Below, piece by piece: positions 62,793-64,000 of a stretch of DNA of 64,000 bases (positions are counted from its first letter, which is position 1; every line of letters starts with the position of its first letter). Below the pieces are notes generated by a model. That model had not been told where the DNA came from. It saw only the letters and a program-made list of their open reading frames with translations, and ran no database searches. This DNA comes from Pseudoalteromonas peptidolytica. Its GTDB lineage: Bacteria; Pseudomonadota; Gammaproteobacteria; Enterobacterales; Alteromonadaceae. The stretch covers positions 62,001 to 126,000 of the forward strand of contig NZ_WEHZ01000010.1 in NCBI RefSeq assembly GCF_012641745.1. Direction: 5' to 3'. The position numbers and the translations under genes are program-made.

Positions 62793-64000
62793 TTACTGTA
62801 AAAACGGCGACCAGGCTGGTGCCTTAACCTGACCGTCCAAGACCGGTAGTCTTGCCTTGAAACGGCCATCCATAGACACCAATGCCAATACCTGCTTATT
62901 ATTGTGCAAGGTGCTGTATATTATCATTGAACCATTTGGCGCGATACTCGGAGATTCATCTAATCTCGTACGAGTCAACACTTGAAACAGCCCGGAATCT
63001 AATTCTTTTTTAGCAATATGGTAACGGCCAAGTGTACGGTTTACCATTATCAAACGCTTTCCGTCTGGAGTAATGGAGCCCGCTAAGTTCATATCACCGT
63101 CGAATGTAACTCGCTTAGACCGACCAGATTTTAAATTTAACTTATAAATCTGAGCATTACCACCCCTTTCAGATGTATACACAATTTCTTGTCCATTTGG
63201 ATGCCAAGACGGTTCAGTATCTATACTACGGTGGCGTGTTAAGCGCGTTTCTTGCTTGGTTTTTAAGTCTATCAAGTAAACTTCTGTTGCACCGCCTGCA
63301 TCTTTAGAAAACACAGCTAGCAGTTTGGTGCCATCAGGCGAAAATTGTGGAGCACCATTAATGCCAGGATAGCTTGTAATAAGTTCACGCTTTCCGGTAT
63401 AGATGTCCTGAATATAAATTTGTGATTGACGGTTTTCAAAAGTGACATAAGCAAGTTTATTCGCATCTGGTGACCAAGCTGGTGACATCAGTGGCTCTTT
63501 TGAGCGTAGTAATACTTGCTCATTGTAGCCATCATAATCGGCAACAACTAACTGATAAGGTTTGTCTTGTTCATCTCGAACAATGATATAAGCAATCTTG
63601 GTTCTAAACGCACCTTTTTCGCCGGTCAGTGCTTCATAAACAACATCGCTTATCTGATGAGCATAGTTTCTAAACCCACTGGCGTTAATAATGCTTTGAC
63701 GTCCTTCAAGTACATGATCGTCGCTCTGCATCAAGCGGCCATTTGACATGATACGCGTTTCACCACCTGTCAACTGTGCTCTTATCACATCAATAAGCTC
63801 ATATTTTACCAAATAACGTCCTGCAGATTGTTGCGTCACTGTACCAACAACCACAGCTTCAACGCCAGCATCAACCCAAGCGGCATAATCCACTTCAGTA
63901 TCTGTCGTTGGTAATTGTGGCATATTGCTTTCCGCAATCGGTTTAAACTTACCACTGCGCATAAGATCTGCTGAAATTACCTCAGTTAAACTTGAGGGCA
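62793..64000 (-). CDS. tolB: Tol-Pal system protein TolB, N-terminus beyond window
   Basis: 402 residues are visible. The frame is open past a Met at 63962 to the window edge (upstream codons read [19 protein letters not shown]), so the true start is outside. The N-terminal domain is followed by the beta-propeller with repeated units [57 protein letters not shown] and [15 protein letters not shown]. Periplasmic TolB binds Pal and TolA and maintains the envelope during division. Confidence 0.96.
   Translation of the reverse strand, partial: PSSLTEVISADLMRSGKFKPIAESNMPQLPTTDTEVDYAAWVDAGVEAVVVGTVTQQSAGRYLVKYELIDVIRAQLTGGETRIMSNGRLMQSDDHVLEGRQSIINASGFRNYAHQISDVVYEALTGEKGAFRTKIAYIIVRDEQDKPYQLVVADYDGYNEQVLLRSKEPLMSPAWSPDANKLAYVTFENRQSQIYIQDIYTGKRELITSYPGINGAPQFSPDGTKLLAVFSKDAGGATEVYLIDLKTKQETRLTRHRSIDTEPSWHPNGQEIVYTSERGGNAQIYKLNLKSGRSKRVTFDGDMNLAGSITPDGKRLIMVNRTLGRYHIAKKELDSGLFQVLTRTRLDESPSIAPNGSMIIYSTLHNNKQVLALVSMDGRFKARLPVLDGQVKAPAWSPFLQ

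Noticed and set aside
1..64000. Prophage, integrative element or insertion sequence
   Set aside because: No integrase, transposase, phage structural gene or tRNA-flanked direct repeat was seen; the gene content is ordinary chromosome.

Overview
The window reads as chromosome of a marine gammaproteobacterium of the Alteromonadales, most likely Pseudoalteromonas or a close relative. Protein signatures (SecG, TpiA, GlmM, FtsH, KARI class II, RecBCD, Tol-Pal, FabB, MnmC), AT-leaning intergenic DNA, two TonB-dependent receptors and a DUF2986 mini-protein all fit. The genus is an inference from family resemblance; no search was run. There is no rRNA, insertion sequence, phage or CRISPR array.

Layout. 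1-2.2 kb: 5' part of a TonB-dependent receptor (minus) and a long leader containing a mosaic repeat. 2.3-8.8 kb: a conserved housekeeping run on the minus strand, rlmE-ftsH-folP-glmM-tpiA-secG-tRNA-Leu(GAG), with yhbY divergent. 9-19 kb: a serine hydrolase, a lipoprotein, an RstAB-like two-component pair, an NSS transporter, an ElaA-type acetyltransferase, a Spo0M-like protein and a CPA2 antiporter. 19.2-25.7 kb: a minus-strand locus of DUF4856 lipoprotein, imelysin lipoprotein, FecA-like receptor and membrane fatty acid hydroxylase, probably for metal uptake. 26-34 kb: an atypical orphan response regulator, ilvY/ilvC, a chemoreceptor, a transglutaminase-like/TPR lipoprotein with an M28 peptidase, and a GIY-YIG protein. 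34.2-39.7 kb: bamE, ratA-rnfH, smpB, fabB, mnmC.

40.9-45.4 kb is the most unusual part. A RamB/ScfR-like regulator with a degenerate ImmA/IrrE zinc motif is divergent from a small protein that resembles the inserted domain of malate synthase G without its catalytic barrel. A dicarboxylate symporter fused to a periplasmic binding domain follows. Operator-like TGTGAAATT repeats at exact 14-bp spacing lie in front of the regulator. I infer a sensing and uptake module for small carboxylates.

46-55 kb: recC-recB-recD with overlapping genes. 55-58 kb: a diguanylate cyclase, and an Old Yellow Enzyme divergent from its TetR regulator with two clear palindromic operators. 58.5-64 kb: DUF2986, tRNA-Ser(GGA), nadA, an array of eight tRNA-Lys(TTT) genes (six in perfect 106-bp register), and cpoB-pal-tolB (tolB cut by the window end). 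The tolB-pal-cpoB / tRNA-Lys / nadA order matches Escherichia coli, but no tRNA-Val is interspersed.

A recurring intergenic element threads the window. It has ATACCAATT/AATTGGTAT ends, an internal hairpin and a conserved right arm, and occurs as one long copy, one intermediate copy, two internally deleted copies and several fragments. In two places its end abuts or supplies the stop codon of a neighbouring gene.
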